NCBI GenBank assembly: GCA_035575135.1
Contig: DATLYE010000023.1
Location: 1 to 64,000 of the forward strand
Direction of reading: 5' to 3'
DNA: 64,000 nt
DNA from: JANWXD01 sp035575135
GTDB taxonomy: Bacteria; Acidobacteriota; Terriglobia; Bryobacterales; Bryobacteraceae
Positions 16,178 through 25,537 of the stretch are shown here, in pieces. Within the stretch, counting starts at the first letter, position 1; every line of letters starts with the position of its first letter. The translations under genes were made by a program, and so were the position numbers. The notes beneath the pieces are model-generated. The model was not told the DNA's origin. It was given only the letters and a program-made list of their open reading frames with translations, and ran no database searches.

Positions 16178-17134
16178 TCACATCAGGCGATTTTCGCGGT
16201 GCAGGCGTTCGAACAGCTCGATCGTCCGCCGCACCCCTTCTTCCAGGGGCGTTTTCGGGAGATCCGGCACGGCGGCCCGCAGCGCCTTGTCGCTCATCCG
16301 GCAGGCCACCGGGACGGGCGGGCCGGAGGCGGTGATTAAATGCCGCGCTCCTGGGCGGAGCCGCTCGAGCAGCGCGATCAACTCCTCCATCGAGATCACG
16401 TCGCCGGCGAGGTTGAACACGCGGGCGCCCTCGAGCGGCGCCAGCAGACACCGCACGAACGCCTCGGCCACGTCCTCGACGTATTGCAGATCCATGCGCC
16501 CGCTCAGGCGGATCTGATACGGGGCTCCGAGGGCGACCGCCTTCATGGCCAGCGTGGGATCGGCTGTCAGGCCGGTGTCGCGGCCCACGCCGTAAACCGT
16601 CCATGGACGCAAACCGACGCTCGAGATGCCGTCGGAAAGGAAAAACGCCCGGGCCGAGGCTTCGTTGGCCAGTTTGAACACGCCGTAATGCGTGGTCGGC
16701 TTCGGGGGATCGTCTTCCGCCAGGGGGCGGTCCGGGTGTTCCTCCGGCGGTCCCCAGACCGCTGAGGAACTGGCGTAGACGATCCGCACCGGCCGCCCCG
16801 CATCGCGCGCCGCCTCAAATACGTTCAGCGTTCCGATCACGTTGACGAGACCGCCTTGGGCGGGGTGGCGCTGGCAGTAGGGCATGAGCACTGCCGCCAG
16901 GTGCACGATATGTGTGATCGCCTCCTCGCGGACCAGCGTCTTGACGCGGGCCGTGTCTTCGATCCGTCCGGTTTCGACCTGTACGCGCCTCGGCGCCCCG
17001 GCGGGAGCAATGAGCGAAAGCCGATGAAGTTCGCCCGTCAGATCGTAGGCCACCACGTCCAGGCCACGCTCAAGCAGGCTCCGGAGCACCCACGCGCCGA
17101 TGCACCCCTCCGCCCCGGTGACCAGAACCCGCAT
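16178..17134 (-). CDS. NAD(P)-dependent epimerase/dehydratase
   Basis: The 318-residue product is an extended short-chain dehydrogenase of the nucleotide-sugar epimerase type. It begins MRVLVTGAEGCIGAWVLRSL, a GxxGxxG Rossmann motif, and has the catalytic pattern Ser (YASSSAVWG) and YxxxK (HYGVFKLANE). The ATG at 17134 is divergent from the enolase-superfamily gene at 17168, with only 33 bases between them, so the two are likely co-regulated. Substrate cannot be read from sequence; UDP-sugar or sugar-acid lactone chemistry is possible. Confidence 0.9.
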   Translation of the reverse strand: MRVLVTGAEGCIGAWVLRSLLERGLDVVAYDLTGELHRLSLIAPAGAPRRVQVETGRIEDTARVKTLVREEAITHIVHLAAVLMPYCQRHPAQGGLVNVIGTLNVFEAARDAGRPVRIVYASSSAVWGPPEEHPDRPLAEDDPPKPTTHYGVFKLANEASARAFFLSDGISSVGLRPWTVYGVGRDTGLTADPTLAMKAVALGAPYQIRLSGRMDLQYVEDVAEAFVRCLLAPLEGARVFNLAGDVISMEELIALLERLRPGARHLITASGPPVPVACRMSDKALRAAVPDLPKTPLEEGVRRTIELFERLHRENRLM

Positions 17135-17167
17135 CGCTTGCTCCGAAACTGCTACTGTAGCGGATCT

Positions 17168-18415
17168 ATGCGCATCACGCACATCAGCACGGCCGTCATT
17201 GAGGCCAACTTCGACTGGACCATCGTCCGGGTGGAGACGGACGAGAAGATTACCGGCTACGGCGAAGCGTTCCTCGGGCCGGGCCTCACGGCCGTCATCC
17301 GGGAATTTGCCGCGGTCGTAGAAGGGGAGGACGCGGTCTCGATAGACCGACTGGTACGCCGCATGAAAATGCGGTCGGTTCATTGCTCTCCGGGACTGGC
17401 CTGGCATGCCATCTTCGGCATCGAGGCGGCCGTGCTCGACGCGATCGGCAAGAGGTATCAGCTGCCTCTGTGGCAGATCCTCGGCGGCAAGTACCGCGAG
17501 ACCGTCACCGTGTACGCCGACTGCCATGCCGGCGAGGCGCTGGAAAGCCTCGGCCCGCTGGTCAATCCGCGGACGCCGCAGTGGATGCGCTCCGCCGGCG
17601 AACCCGAGCGTGCCCCTGTCGTCAGCCTGAAGCACCACGGATGGGACGCGGCCAAGCGGGAGCATCTGACGCCGGAGGCCTACGCCGCGCGGGCCGTCCA
17701 AATGGCGGCTCGGGGATTCCGGATCCTCAAATTCGATGTGGACGTGCCCACCCCCTATGACACCGATGAATACAACCGCGACCTGAGCCGCCAGGAGATC
17801 GAATTTGCGGCCTCGCTGGTCGCGGCGGCGCGCCAGGCTCTGCCCCCCGAAGTCGCCCTGGCCGTGGACTGCCACTGGAACTACAATGTACGGTCCGCCG
17901 TAGAGCTGGCCCGCGCGCTGGAGCCCTGCCACCTGCTGTGGCTGGAGGATCCGGTGCCGCCCGACGACATCCGCGCTCTCGGCGCGGTACAGGCCGCCAC
18001 GGAAACCATCGTCACCACCGGCGAAAATCACTACCAGCGGCTGGATTTCCAGCGCCTCATCGTCGAAGCCGGACTCCGGCTCCTGGCGCCCGATGTGCAG
18101 AAGATCGGCCTTTGGGAAGGACGCAAACTTGCCGACCTCGCCGATCTGCATCATGTGAACCTGACCCTGCACAACATCAGTGGGCCGCTGGGCACGGTTG
18201 CGGGAGCGCACCTGTGCGCCGCCATTCCCAACTGTCTGGCGCTCGAATTCCACGCCGCTGACGTGCCCTTCTTCGATGCCCTCATCAAAGATCGGGACGA
18301 GCCGCTGATTGAGGACGGCCGCATCCGCGTGCCCGATGCCCCCGGTCTGGGCCTCCGGCTCGATGAAGATGTGGCCTGGCGCTACCGCAAGGCCGGCGAG
18401 CCGTTTTTCGAGTAA
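17168..18415 (+). CDS. Mandelate racemase/enolase-superfamily enzyme
   Basis: The 415-residue product has the capping domain and TIM-barrel of the enolase superfamily, which abstract a proton alpha to a carboxylate. Likely residues are K188 and D190 (ILKFDVD), the metal ligands D234 (AVDCHWN), E260 (LWLEDPVPP) and E286 (TTGENHYQ), and H335 (LTLHNISGPLGT). Such enzymes are usually sugar-acid dehydratases or racemases. It starts at ATG 17168, divergent from the epimerase gene, and a TonB-receptor promoter follows its end. Substrate unknown. Confidence 0.88.
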   Translation: MRITHISTAVIEANFDWTIVRVETDEKITGYGEAFLGPGLTAVIREFAAVVEGEDAVSIDRLVRRMKMRSVHCSPGLAWHAIFGIEAAVLDAIGKRYQLPLWQILGGKYRETVTVYADCHAGEALESLGPLVNPRTPQWMRSAGEPERAPVVSLKHHGWDAAKREHLTPEAYAARAVQMAARGFRILKFDVDVPTPYDTDEYNRDLSRQEIEFAASLVAAARQALPPEVALAVDCHWNYNVRSAVELARALEPCHLLWLEDPVPPDDIRALGAVQAATETIVTTGENHYQRLDFQRLIVEAGLRLLAPDVQKIGLWEGRKLADLADLHHVNLTLHNISGPLGTVAGAHLCAAIPNCLALEFHAADVPFFDALIKDRDEPLIEDGRIRVPDAPGLGLRLDEDVAWRYRKAGEPFFE

Positions 18416-18499
18416 ATACCGCCCGCGCTTCGCCCGCCTCCGTTCAGCCGCGCCGGGGCGCCGCTGAAGCCGCCGAGAAAGACGCTGGCCTGCGTAGGG

Positions 18500-18528
18500 T
18501 TGACAACGGCCGGAGGCGGCGCTATCTT
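18500..18528 (+). promoter_or_regulatory. Promoter for the FecA-like receptor gene
   Basis: TTGACA (18500-18505), a perfect -35 box, is followed after 17 bases by TATCTT (18523-18528). It lies about 70 bases before the receptor's GTG start. Confidence 0.7.
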
Positions 18529-18600
18529 CGAGGTATGCAGTCGCAAACCGTTTGCAAAAGATAACAGGGCTCTCATATCCTGAATTCTCCACGCAAAGAT

Positions 18601-21012
18601 GTGAACCGCCGTTTTCACAAGCAAATAGCGCCATGGCCCCTCTGCGCCCTGCTCTGGCTTGCAGCGGCAGTTGCACCAGCGTTGCTGGATGCGGCTCCCG
18701 CCGCGCTGCCTTCCGCGCGCCTTTCCGGACAAGTGCTCGACACGAGCGGCGCTGCGGTTCCGGCCGCCGCCGTCACGCTCACGCTGCGTGCCACCGGCGT
18801 CGAGTGGAAGCAGATCTGCGATGGCCAAGGGACCTTCCGCTTCGAGAACCTAGGCGCCGGGGATTACTGGCTGCGCGTCGCCGCCCCTGGCTTCGCCGAC
18901 AGCCACCGCACCCTGCTGCTGCGGCCCGGCGAACAGGCCGAGCTGGTCGTCTCCCTCGCCCCGGCCGCCCTCCGCCAGGAAATCTTCGTCTACGGAAACC
19001 GGATTGCAGCAGCCGTGCAGGAAATTCCGGGATCGGTCGAGATTCTGGACGCAGCCGCGCTCACGCAAAGCCGGCCGTTCAACGTGGACGAAGCCTTGCG
19101 CAGGGTTCCGGGCGTATTCGTGCGGCCCAACGAGGAAGGCTTCGGGCTCAGGCCCCACATCGGCATCCGCGGCCTCAACCCGACGCGATCCACCAAAGTG
19201 CTGCTGCTCGAGGACGGTATCCCGCTGACCTACGCGCCCTACGGCGACAACGCCAGCTATTACCATCCGCCCCTGGACCGCTTCGAAGGAATCGAGGTCG
19301 TCAAGGGCGCCGGCCAGATCCTCTACGGACCTTCCACGGTCGGCGGCGTCATCAATTACCTGACGCCCGCGATCCCGGACCGTCCCGCAGGTGAGTTGCT
19401 ACTCACCGGAGGCAACCGCGACTTCCTGAGCGGGCATCTGCGCTACGGCCGCACCTGGGGCCGCACCGGGTTTCTGGCGGATCTGACCCGCAAGCAGGGT
19501 CAGGGGGGTCGTGACAATACGCGCATCGGCTACTCGGACTTCAACTTGAAAGCCTCCACCGCCTGGAACGCCGACCGCCTGCTGACGCTGCGATTCAACT
19601 ACTACCGCGAGCGCTCCCAGGTCACCTACTCCGGCCTCACCGAAGAGGAATTCCGTGCCAACCCGCGCCAGAACCCGTTCCTGAATGACCGCTTCTCGCC
19701 GGACCGCATCGGCGCCTCCCTATCCTATGCGCAGAACCTGAGCCCCACGCTGGCCTTCACCGCCAACCTTTACGGCTCTCATTTCAACCGCGACTGGTGG
19801 CGGCAGTCGAGCAACTCCGCCCAGCGTCCCAACCGGCTCGGCGATCCCGGCTGCACGGGAATGGCGGACCTGCTGACCACTTGCGGCAACGAAGGCCGTC
19901 TGCGCGGCTATTACAGCTGGGGCGTCGAGCCGCGGTTCCGGTCGTCGCACCGCTTGCTCGGCCTAGGCAACGAAGCCGATTTCGGCGTGCGGGCTCACTT
20001 TGAGGATCAGGACCGCCAGCAGAAGAACGGCCCGCGGCCGTGGTCCCGCGACGGGCGTCTGGTCGAGGACAACAAACGCCGGACCCAGGCCTATTCGGCC
20101 TTCTGGCAGAACCGCCTCAGCCGCGGGCGCTTCGCCTTCACTCCCGGCCTGCGCCTGGAGCACGTCCGCTACTACCGCAACAACCGGCTCAACGGCGCCG
20201 TAGGCCGCACCGAGCTGACCGAGCTCATCCCCGGCCTCGGTCTCTCCTTCACGCAGGGGGATCTCACCTTGTTTGCGGGCGTGCATCGCGGCTTTGCACC
20301 GCCGCGGGCCGAGGACATCATCAGCAATACCGGCGGCACGGTGGATCTGGATCCGGAGTTGAGCTGGAACTACGAGTTCGGCGGGCGCTGGCGCCCGGGC
20401 CGCCGCCTGTCGCTGGAAGCCACGGCCTTCCGCATGGACTACGAAAACCAGATCATCCCGGCGAGCGTGGCCGGCGGCCTCGGCGCCACACTGACGAGCG
20501 CCGGCCGCACGTTGCACCAAGGCCTGGAGTGGTCCGGCCGCTGGGAGGTGCCGCAGTGGTTCGGCGCCCGGCATAACCTCTCGCTGCGGGCCGCCTACAC
20601 GTGGTTGCCGCTGGCTCGCTTCGAGGGAACGCGCTACAGCGCCGTTCCCGGTTTTGCACGGGTTTCGGTGCGCGGCAACCGGCTGCCTTATGCGCCGCGG
20701 CACCTGTTCACGGGCTCGCTCGTCTACACCCACGCGCGCGGCATGAACCTGCTCGTTGAGGGCGCCGCAGTTTCGCGCCAGTTCGGCGACGACCTGAACA
20801 CCGTCCAGCCCACTCCGGACGGCCAGCGCGGTCTGCTCGCCGGCCACATCCTGTGGAACGCGACCCTTAACTACCCGCTCGAGGGCCGGCGCACCACGCT
20901 GTTTGTCACCGTCAAGAACCTCTTTGACCGGCTCGTCATCGTGGACCGCACCCGGGGCATCTACCCGAGCCCGCCGCGGCTGCTCCAGTTCGGCCTCCGG
21001 TGGCGTCTCTGA
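18601..21012 (+). CDS. TonB-dependent receptor, FecA-like, with carboxypeptidase-regulatory-like N domain
   Basis: The 803-residue outer-membrane receptor imports a ligand using TonB energy. After a signal peptide (about residues 1-32) comes a carboxypeptidase-regulatory-like domain (ARLSGQVLDTSGAAVPAAAV). The plug domain follows with IGIRGLNPTRSTKVLLLEDG and FEGIEVVKGAGQILYGPSTV, very close to FecA/ferric-siderophore receptors. A 22-stranded barrel ends in LLQFGLRWRL with the expected C-terminal aromatic/hydrophobic pattern. The GTG at 18601 is the best start. A ferric chelate is the most likely ligand by family, but this is not proven. An Oar-like receptor gene with its own promoter follows. 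Confidence 0.9.
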   Translation: MNRRFHKQIAPWPLCALLWLAAAVAPALLDAAPAALPSARLSGQVLDTSGAAVPAAAVTLTLRATGVEWKQICDGQGTFRFENLGAGDYWLRVAAPGFADSHRTLLLRPGEQAELVVSLAPAALRQEIFVYGNRIAAAVQEIPGSVEILDAAALTQSRPFNVDEALRRVPGVFVRPNEEGFGLRPHIGIRGLNPTRSTKVLLLEDGIPLTYAPYGDNASYYHPPLDRFEGIEVVKGAGQILYGPSTVGGVINYLTPAIPDRPAGELLLTGGNRDFLSGHLRYGRTWGRTGFLADLTRKQGQGGRDNTRIGYSDFNLKASTAWNADRLLTLRFNYYRERSQVTYSGLTEEEFRANPRQNPFLNDRFSPDRIGASLSYAQNLSPTLAFTANLYGSHFNRDWWRQSSNSAQRPNRLGDPGCTGMADLLTTCGNEGRLRGYYSWGVEPRFRSSHRLLGLGNEADFGVRAHFEDQDRQQKNGPRPWSRDGRLVEDNKRRTQAYSAFWQNRLSRGRFAFTPGLRLEHVRYYRNNRLNGAVGRTELTELIPGLGLSFTQGDLTLFAGVHRGFAPPRAEDIISNTGGTVDLDPELSWNYEFGGRWRPGRRLSLEATAFRMDYENQIIPASVAGGLGATLTSAGRTLHQGLEWSGRWEVPQWFGARHNLSLRAAYTWLPLARFEGTRYSAVPGFARVSVRGNRLPYAPRHLFTGSLVYTHARGMNLLVEGAAVSRQFGDDLNTVQPTPDGQRGLLAGHILWNATLNYPLEGRRTTLFVTVKNLFDRLVIVDRTRGIYPSPPRLLQFGLRWRL

Positions 21013-21036
21013 CGCCGCCGGCGGCCCCGCCCGGCG

Positions 21037-21065
21037 TTGCTTCGCCCTCGGCAAATTGCTAGCAT
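21037..21065 (+). promoter_or_regulatory. Possible promoter for the Oar-like receptor gene at 21095
   Basis: TTGCTT (21037-21042), 17 bases, then TAGCAT (21060-21065). It is followed by an AAGGAGGGG ribosome-binding site and the ATG at 21095. Confidence 0.5.
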
Positions 21066-21094
21066 ACGTTCGCATCGCCAAGGAGGGGCACAGT

Positions 21095-24000
21095 ATGGGG
21101 CGGGCGCAAACGATCCTCATCGCGGCGGCTTGGTTTTTGGCGAGTCCGCTTGCCGCGCAACGGAGCACGGGTGAGATCCGCGGAACGGTTGTGGATGCCA
21201 CCGGCGGCGTGCTGGTCGGCGTCAAGGTCACAGCCGTGGATGTGGACCGGGCGGTGGTGCGCACCACCCAGACGAGCTCGGCAGGTGACTACCTGCTGGC
21301 CTCCCTGCCGTCCGGGACCTACCGGCTGCGCTTCGAGGCCCAGGGGTTCAACACACAGGTGCTGGACGGCATCGAGGTCCGCGTGGGGGACACTCTGCTG
21401 CTCCGCACCGTCCTCGAAGTCGGCACCGTCGCCACGGAGGTGAACGTCACGGCGGAGCCGCCCGTGCTGGACCCCGGCCGTACCCAGCAGGCCGCCACCC
21501 TGGATCTGCTCCGGGTTCAGCACCTGCCGATCAACCGGCGTAATTTCCTCGATTTCGCCCTGCTGGTGCCCGGCGTGGTGGATACCGACTACCTGGTGGA
21601 TGACACCGACTTTCGCGTGGCCCAGACGCCTCAGTCCGGCCTGAGCTTTGGCGGCGGCAACGGCCGCGGCAACATCGTCTCCATTGACGGCATGGAGAAC
21701 TACTACAACTCCGGCGGCGTGCGACCGTCGCTCAGCCAGGAAGCGGTCCAGGAGTTCCAGATCAACCGCAACAGCTTCACCGCCGAACTGGGCAGCGCCG
21801 TGGGCGGCGTCGTCAACATCGTCTCCCGGTCCGGCACCAACGACTTCGCGGGAAATTTGTTCGGATTCCTGCGCCATCGCCGCATCCAGGCGCGCAACTA
21901 TTTCGACCCTCTCAAGTCCGCCTTCACCCGCGGCCAGTACGGAGCCACCGCCGGAGGCCCGCTCCGCAGGGACAAGCTGTTCGTGTTTGCCGCCTTCGAA
22001 CGGCTGGACCGCCAGGAGACCGCGTTCGTCCCGATCCTCCAGGACCGTTCGATCTTCGCCCGCCTGACGCCGTCCCAGCAGGAGCTCGTGAATTTCTTCG
22101 ATGCTTCCGGATCCCCTCAGTTGCGGGCCGTGGCCGCGGCCATGCGGCAGGCGTTGATCCCCAACAACCACCCGCGCACGGTTGCGCTGTTCAACCAGAA
22201 CAGCGGTAACTTTCCGTTCAGCGAGGACACTACGCAGGCCTCCGTGCGGCTGGACTACCGCCCCTCGGAACGCCACAGCTTCTTCCTGCGAAGCAATCTC
22301 ACCAGCAGTTTCGCGCAAAACGCACAGTTCGGCGCTCTGATTGCGTTCAATCGCGGACGGAGCCTGGACGTCTTCGATGGCACCGTCGCGGCCAGCCACA
22401 CCTGGGTGGCCAGTCCCCGAACCGTGGTCGAAACGCGCCTGAATTACGGGTACAACCAGCTCGATGTACAGCCCACGGATCCCCTGGGACCGGAACTGAA
22501 TATTGCCGGGTTCGGCTTCTTCGGCCGCGACATCTTCCTGCCCTCCACCGCCTGGGAGCGGCACTACCAGTTCCAGCAGCACTGGAACTATCACGTGGCC
22601 CGGCACGGCCTGAAACTCGGAGTGGACATCAATCCGGTGCGCGACCGCGTACGCTCCGAAACGTTTTTCAGCGGCCGGTTCACCTTCGGTGGCCGCGTGC
22701 CCCTCGGCCTCGTGCTGAACAACTTCACCGGAGATCCCAACTTCACCACGCGCCTGGCCGAGTCGCTTGCAGCGGCGGGGCAGGCGCGCCTGATCCCCAA
22801 CCTCTCGGCGCCGCTCACGGCGTTGCAGGCCTTCAGTCTCGGGCTGCCCGAATTCTACCAGCAGGGCTTCGGGGATCCGTATTGGACCGGCTGGAGCCGC
22901 CGCTACAACTTCTTCGCCCAGGACTCCTGGCGGATCTCGCCGTCCTTTACGCTGAATCTGGGCGCCCGCTACGAACTCGAAGACAACCCCGAACCCGTGC
23001 GTACCGACCCGAACAACCTCGCCGGCCGCATCGGTCTTGCCTGGGCTCCCGGACCCCGCACCGTGATCCGGGCCGGCTACGGGATGTATTACTCACAGAT
23101 CAACATTCAGGTGGCTAACGTGGCGGACACTCTCGCAGGCCGGCAGATCGCTCAGACCTTCGTGCCGCTTACGGGCATTCCCGGGTTGCTCAATCCCCGG
23201 ACCGGCCGCCTGCTCACCGCCGCGGACATCTACCAGACTCTCATCGCACAGGATGTGATCGGGCGGCGCTCCATCCGCCTGGAGGATCTGGCTCAGTTCG
23301 GGCTGAGACCCTCACCGACGGCGCCGTTCTCCGTCGTCTTCGGCATCGTGGACGACTTCGTGAACCCCTACGCCCATCAGGCCAGCTTCGAGCTCGAGCG
23401 GGACATCGGCGGCGTGGCGCTTTCTCTCGGTTACAACTTCAACCGCGGCGCTCACCTGGTGCGCAACCTGGACCGCAACCTGTTTTACACCGGAAGGCGC
23501 CCGGACGGCGCTCCCACCTTCGGGTTCTTCAACCCGCTCATCGCCCAGCGCAACATCTTCGAGTCCACGGCCAACTCCTTCTATCACGCGGGGATCGTAC
23601 AGGTCAGCAAGCGGTTCGCCGGACGCTCTCTCATCCAGGCCAGCTACACCTGGAGCAAGGCCATAGACGAGGTCACGGACTTCAACACCGACTTTCAGCC
23701 TCACGATCAGCTGAATGCGCGCGCCGAGCGAGCGCTCTCGGCGTTTCACCAGGCGCACCGGTTCATCTTCACGGCGGTGTTGCAGGCGCCTGCCGGCTCT
23801 TCCGGTGGTCGGATCCGCAAGCTCGGCTCCGGCTTCACCTTCGCTCCCATCGTGATCGCCAGCTCCTTTCGCCCCTTTAACGTGCTGGCCGGTGTGGACA
23901 ACCTGGGTGACCGCCACTCCAATACTCACCGCCCGCTCGGAGCGGGCCGCAACATCGGGAAGGGACCGAATTTCTTTACGGTGGACGCGCGGCTCTCACG

Positions 24001-24232
24001 GACGTTCCGTCTCGGCGCCGGGGAGCGCCCGCAGGTGGAATTCATCGCCGAAGGCTTCAACCTGCTCAACCGCACCAATTTCCGGACGGTGAACAATACG
24101 GTCGGCGACGTGCCGCTGTCGAGCTTGCCCCGCCCGCTGACGGGCCATCGCGGCATCCCGACCGAGCCGCTCGCCTTCACCTCGGCCCTGGATCCGCGCC
24201 AGTTCCAGTTCGGAGTGAAGATTAACTTCTGA
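21095..24232 (+). CDS. Oar-like TonB-dependent receptor
   Basis: The 1,045-residue product has a signal peptide (MGRAQTILIAAAWFLASPLAAQ), a carboxypeptidase-regulatory-like domain (STGEIRGTVVDATGGVLVG), a plug region (GNIVSIDGMENYYNSGGVRP; VVNIVSRSGTNDFAGNLFGF), and a long barrel. It ends FQFGVKINF, a typical outer-membrane terminus. Proteins of this type are highly expanded in Acidobacteriota. Ligand unknown. ATG 21095 follows an AAGGAGG site. Confidence 0.9.
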   Translation: MGRAQTILIAAAWFLASPLAAQRSTGEIRGTVVDATGGVLVGVKVTAVDVDRAVVRTTQTSSAGDYLLASLPSGTYRLRFEAQGFNTQVLDGIEVRVGDTLLLRTVLEVGTVATEVNVTAEPPVLDPGRTQQAATLDLLRVQHLPINRRNFLDFALLVPGVVDTDYLVDDTDFRVAQTPQSGLSFGGGNGRGNIVSIDGMENYYNSGGVRPSLSQEAVQEFQINRNSFTAELGSAVGGVVNIVSRSGTNDFAGNLFGFLRHRRIQARNYFDPLKSAFTRGQYGATAGGPLRRDKLFVFAAFERLDRQETAFVPILQDRSIFARLTPSQQELVNFFDASGSPQLRAVAAAMRQALIPNNHPRTVALFNQNSGNFPFSEDTTQASVRLDYRPSERHSFFLRSNLTSSFAQNAQFGALIAFNRGRSLDVFDGTVAASHTWVASPRTVVETRLNYGYNQLDVQPTDPLGPELNIAGFGFFGRDIFLPSTAWERHYQFQQHWNYHVARHGLKLGVDINPVRDRVRSETFFSGRFTFGGRVPLGLVLNNFTGDPNFTTRLAESLAAAGQARLIPNLSAPLTALQAFSLGLPEFYQQGFGDPYWTGWSRRYNFFAQDSWRISPSFTLNLGARYELEDNPEPVRTDPNNLAGRIGLAWAPGPRTVIRAGYGMYYSQINIQVANVADTLAGRQIAQTFVPLTGIPGLLNPRTGRLLTAADIYQTLIAQDVIGRRSIRLEDLAQFGLRPSPTAPFSVVFGIVDDFVNPYAHQASFELERDIGGVALSLGYNFNRGAHLVRNLDRNLFYTGRRPDGAPTFGFFNPLIAQRNIFESTANSFYHAGIVQVSKRFAGRSLIQASYTWSKAIDEVTDFNTDFQPHDQLNARAERALSAFHQAHRFIFTAVLQAPAGSSGGRIRKLGSGFTFAPIVIASSFRPFNVLAGVDNLGDRHSNTHRPLGAGRNIGKGPNFFTVDARLSRTFRLGAGERPQVEFIAEGFNLLNRTNFRTVNNTVGDVPLSSLPRPLTGHRGIPTEPLAFTSALDPRQFQFGVKINF

Positions 24233-24260
24233 TCCGTTTCCGCGGCCGGATACGAGCGCT

Positions 24261-24286
24261 GTGCGGCCCTACCGCGGCGGCCGCAC
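24261..24286. terminator. Possible two-way terminator hairpin
   Basis: GTGCGGCC (24261-24268) pairs with GGCCGCAC (24279-24286) between the convergent receptor gene (ends 24232) and amidohydrolase gene (ends 24269). There is no T run and the stem runs into the amidohydrolase 3' end, so the call is tentative. Confidence 0.4.
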
Positions 24287-25537
24287 GATATGGTCTATGC
24301 CCTCGCGCACCCCGTAGGTCGGCCCGAGCATGCGATAGTCCGTGGCGCTCCGGCTGTTCCAGTCCCACACGATGCGCCCCTCCCGCAGGGTCATCTCGCA
24401 CAGCAGCCGCCGGCGCCCCGCCAGCCGGCCGTCATGCGCATCGCGGTAGCCGAACTCTCCCTCGAGCAGCCGCCATACTGCGATGTCGGCCACTGCGCCC
24501 TCGCTCAGGTGGCCGAGTTCCGGCCGCTGGATCATCTGCGCCGGGTTCCACGTCGCCCGCAGGATCACTTCTTTGAGCGGCATTCCCATGGCGAGAAACT
24601 TGGACATCGTCGTGGGCAGGTCCATCATCCCGGCGTTCATGCTGCCCGTGTGCAGGTCGGTTGAGATCGAGTCCGGATAGAAACCCTGCTCCGTGGCCGG
24701 CACCGCGTTCCGGAACGCGAAGCTTCCGCCCCCGTGGCCGACGTCGAACTTCACTCCGCGCCGGCGCGCTTCGAACAGGTACTCGTACAACCGGCCCTTC
24801 TCATCCACCCACGGCACCGGCGCCCGGAAGCAGTGCGTCGAGATGTCGCCGGGCCGCAGCCGCTCGGTCACCAGCTGCCAGTAGGGCCGCTCCGGCAGAA
24901 AGTAGCCGAAGTCCACCATTACCGGGATTCCCGCCAGTCTGCCTGCCTCCACCGCCGCGTCCACCGAACGCCAGTCCGGAAGCCGGTAATGCGCCGACTT
25001 CACCCCCACGACCACGTCCTTGTGCTTTTTCGCCAGTCGCGCGACTTCGGCGGGATTGAAACCGGACTGCTCGACCTCGTCGGTGATCATGCCGTAGGGG
25101 GCGATGTTGATCATCGCCAGCACGCGCGTCTGCGTCCGGTCCGCCACGGTATAGCGGAACGTCTCGAAGTTTCGCCAGCCCGCCGTTCCGGCGTCCACCA
25201 TCGTCGTCGTCCCGGTCCGGAAGCTGAAATCGTCGGCGCGCACGCTGTTGTCCCCCGCCCATACATCCGGCAGCCCGTAGGTCGCAAACACGTGCGTATG
25301 GATGTCCACAAGGCCCGGCGTCACATACAAGCCGCTCACATCCACCTGCCGGCGCGCCTCCGAGGGCGGAATGCCGGGCCTGACGGCCGCCACTTTTCCC
25401 TCGCGGATGGCCACGTCCGCCGCCGTGTCCACTCCGTTGCGAGGATCAATCACGTGCCCGCCGCGCAGCAACAGATCGTAGGGCTGCGCGAACATTGCGG
25501 AGGTCAGAACCGCCAGCGCGACCGGAAGCCGCCTCAT
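24269..25537 (-). CDS. Secreted amidohydrolase/deacetylase-type metallohydrolase
   Basis: The 422-residue product is an amidohydrolase-superfamily enzyme. After a signal peptide (MRRLPVALAVLTSAMFAQ) come YDLLLRGGHVIDP, typical of the dihydroorotase/deacetylase branch, then GLVDIHTHVF (metal ligands), VVGVKSAHYR (probable bridging Lys), ISTHCFRAP, FDVGHGGGSF and ISTDLHTGSM. Its ATG overlaps the stop of the upstream oxidoreductase in ATGA, so the two are translationally coupled. It is the last gene of the four-gene operon that starts at 31293. Substrate unknown. Confidence 0.87.
   Translation of the reverse strand: MRRLPVALAVLTSAMFAQPYDLLLRGGHVIDPRNGVDTAADVAIREGKVAAVRPGIPPSEARRQVDVSGLYVTPGLVDIHTHVFATYGLPDVWAGDNSVRADDFSFRTGTTTMVDAGTAGWRNFETFRYTVADRTQTRVLAMINIAPYGMITDEVEQSGFNPAEVARLAKKHKDVVVGVKSAHYRLPDWRSVDAAVEAGRLAGIPVMVDFGYFLPERPYWQLVTERLRPGDISTHCFRAPVPWVDEKGRLYEYLFEARRRGVKFDVGHGGGSFAFRNAVPATEQGFYPDSISTDLHTGSMNAGMMDLPTTMSKFLAMGMPLKEVILRATWNPAQMIQRPELGHLSEGAVADIAVWRLLEGEFGYRDAHDGRLAGRRRLLCEMTLREGRIVWDWNSRSATDYRMLGPTYGVREGIDHIVRPPR

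Noticed and set aside
17135..18676. N-terminal extension of the epimerase frame on the - strand
   Set aside because: It lies opposite the enolase-superfamily gene; the epimerase Rossmann motif starts at the ATG at 17134.
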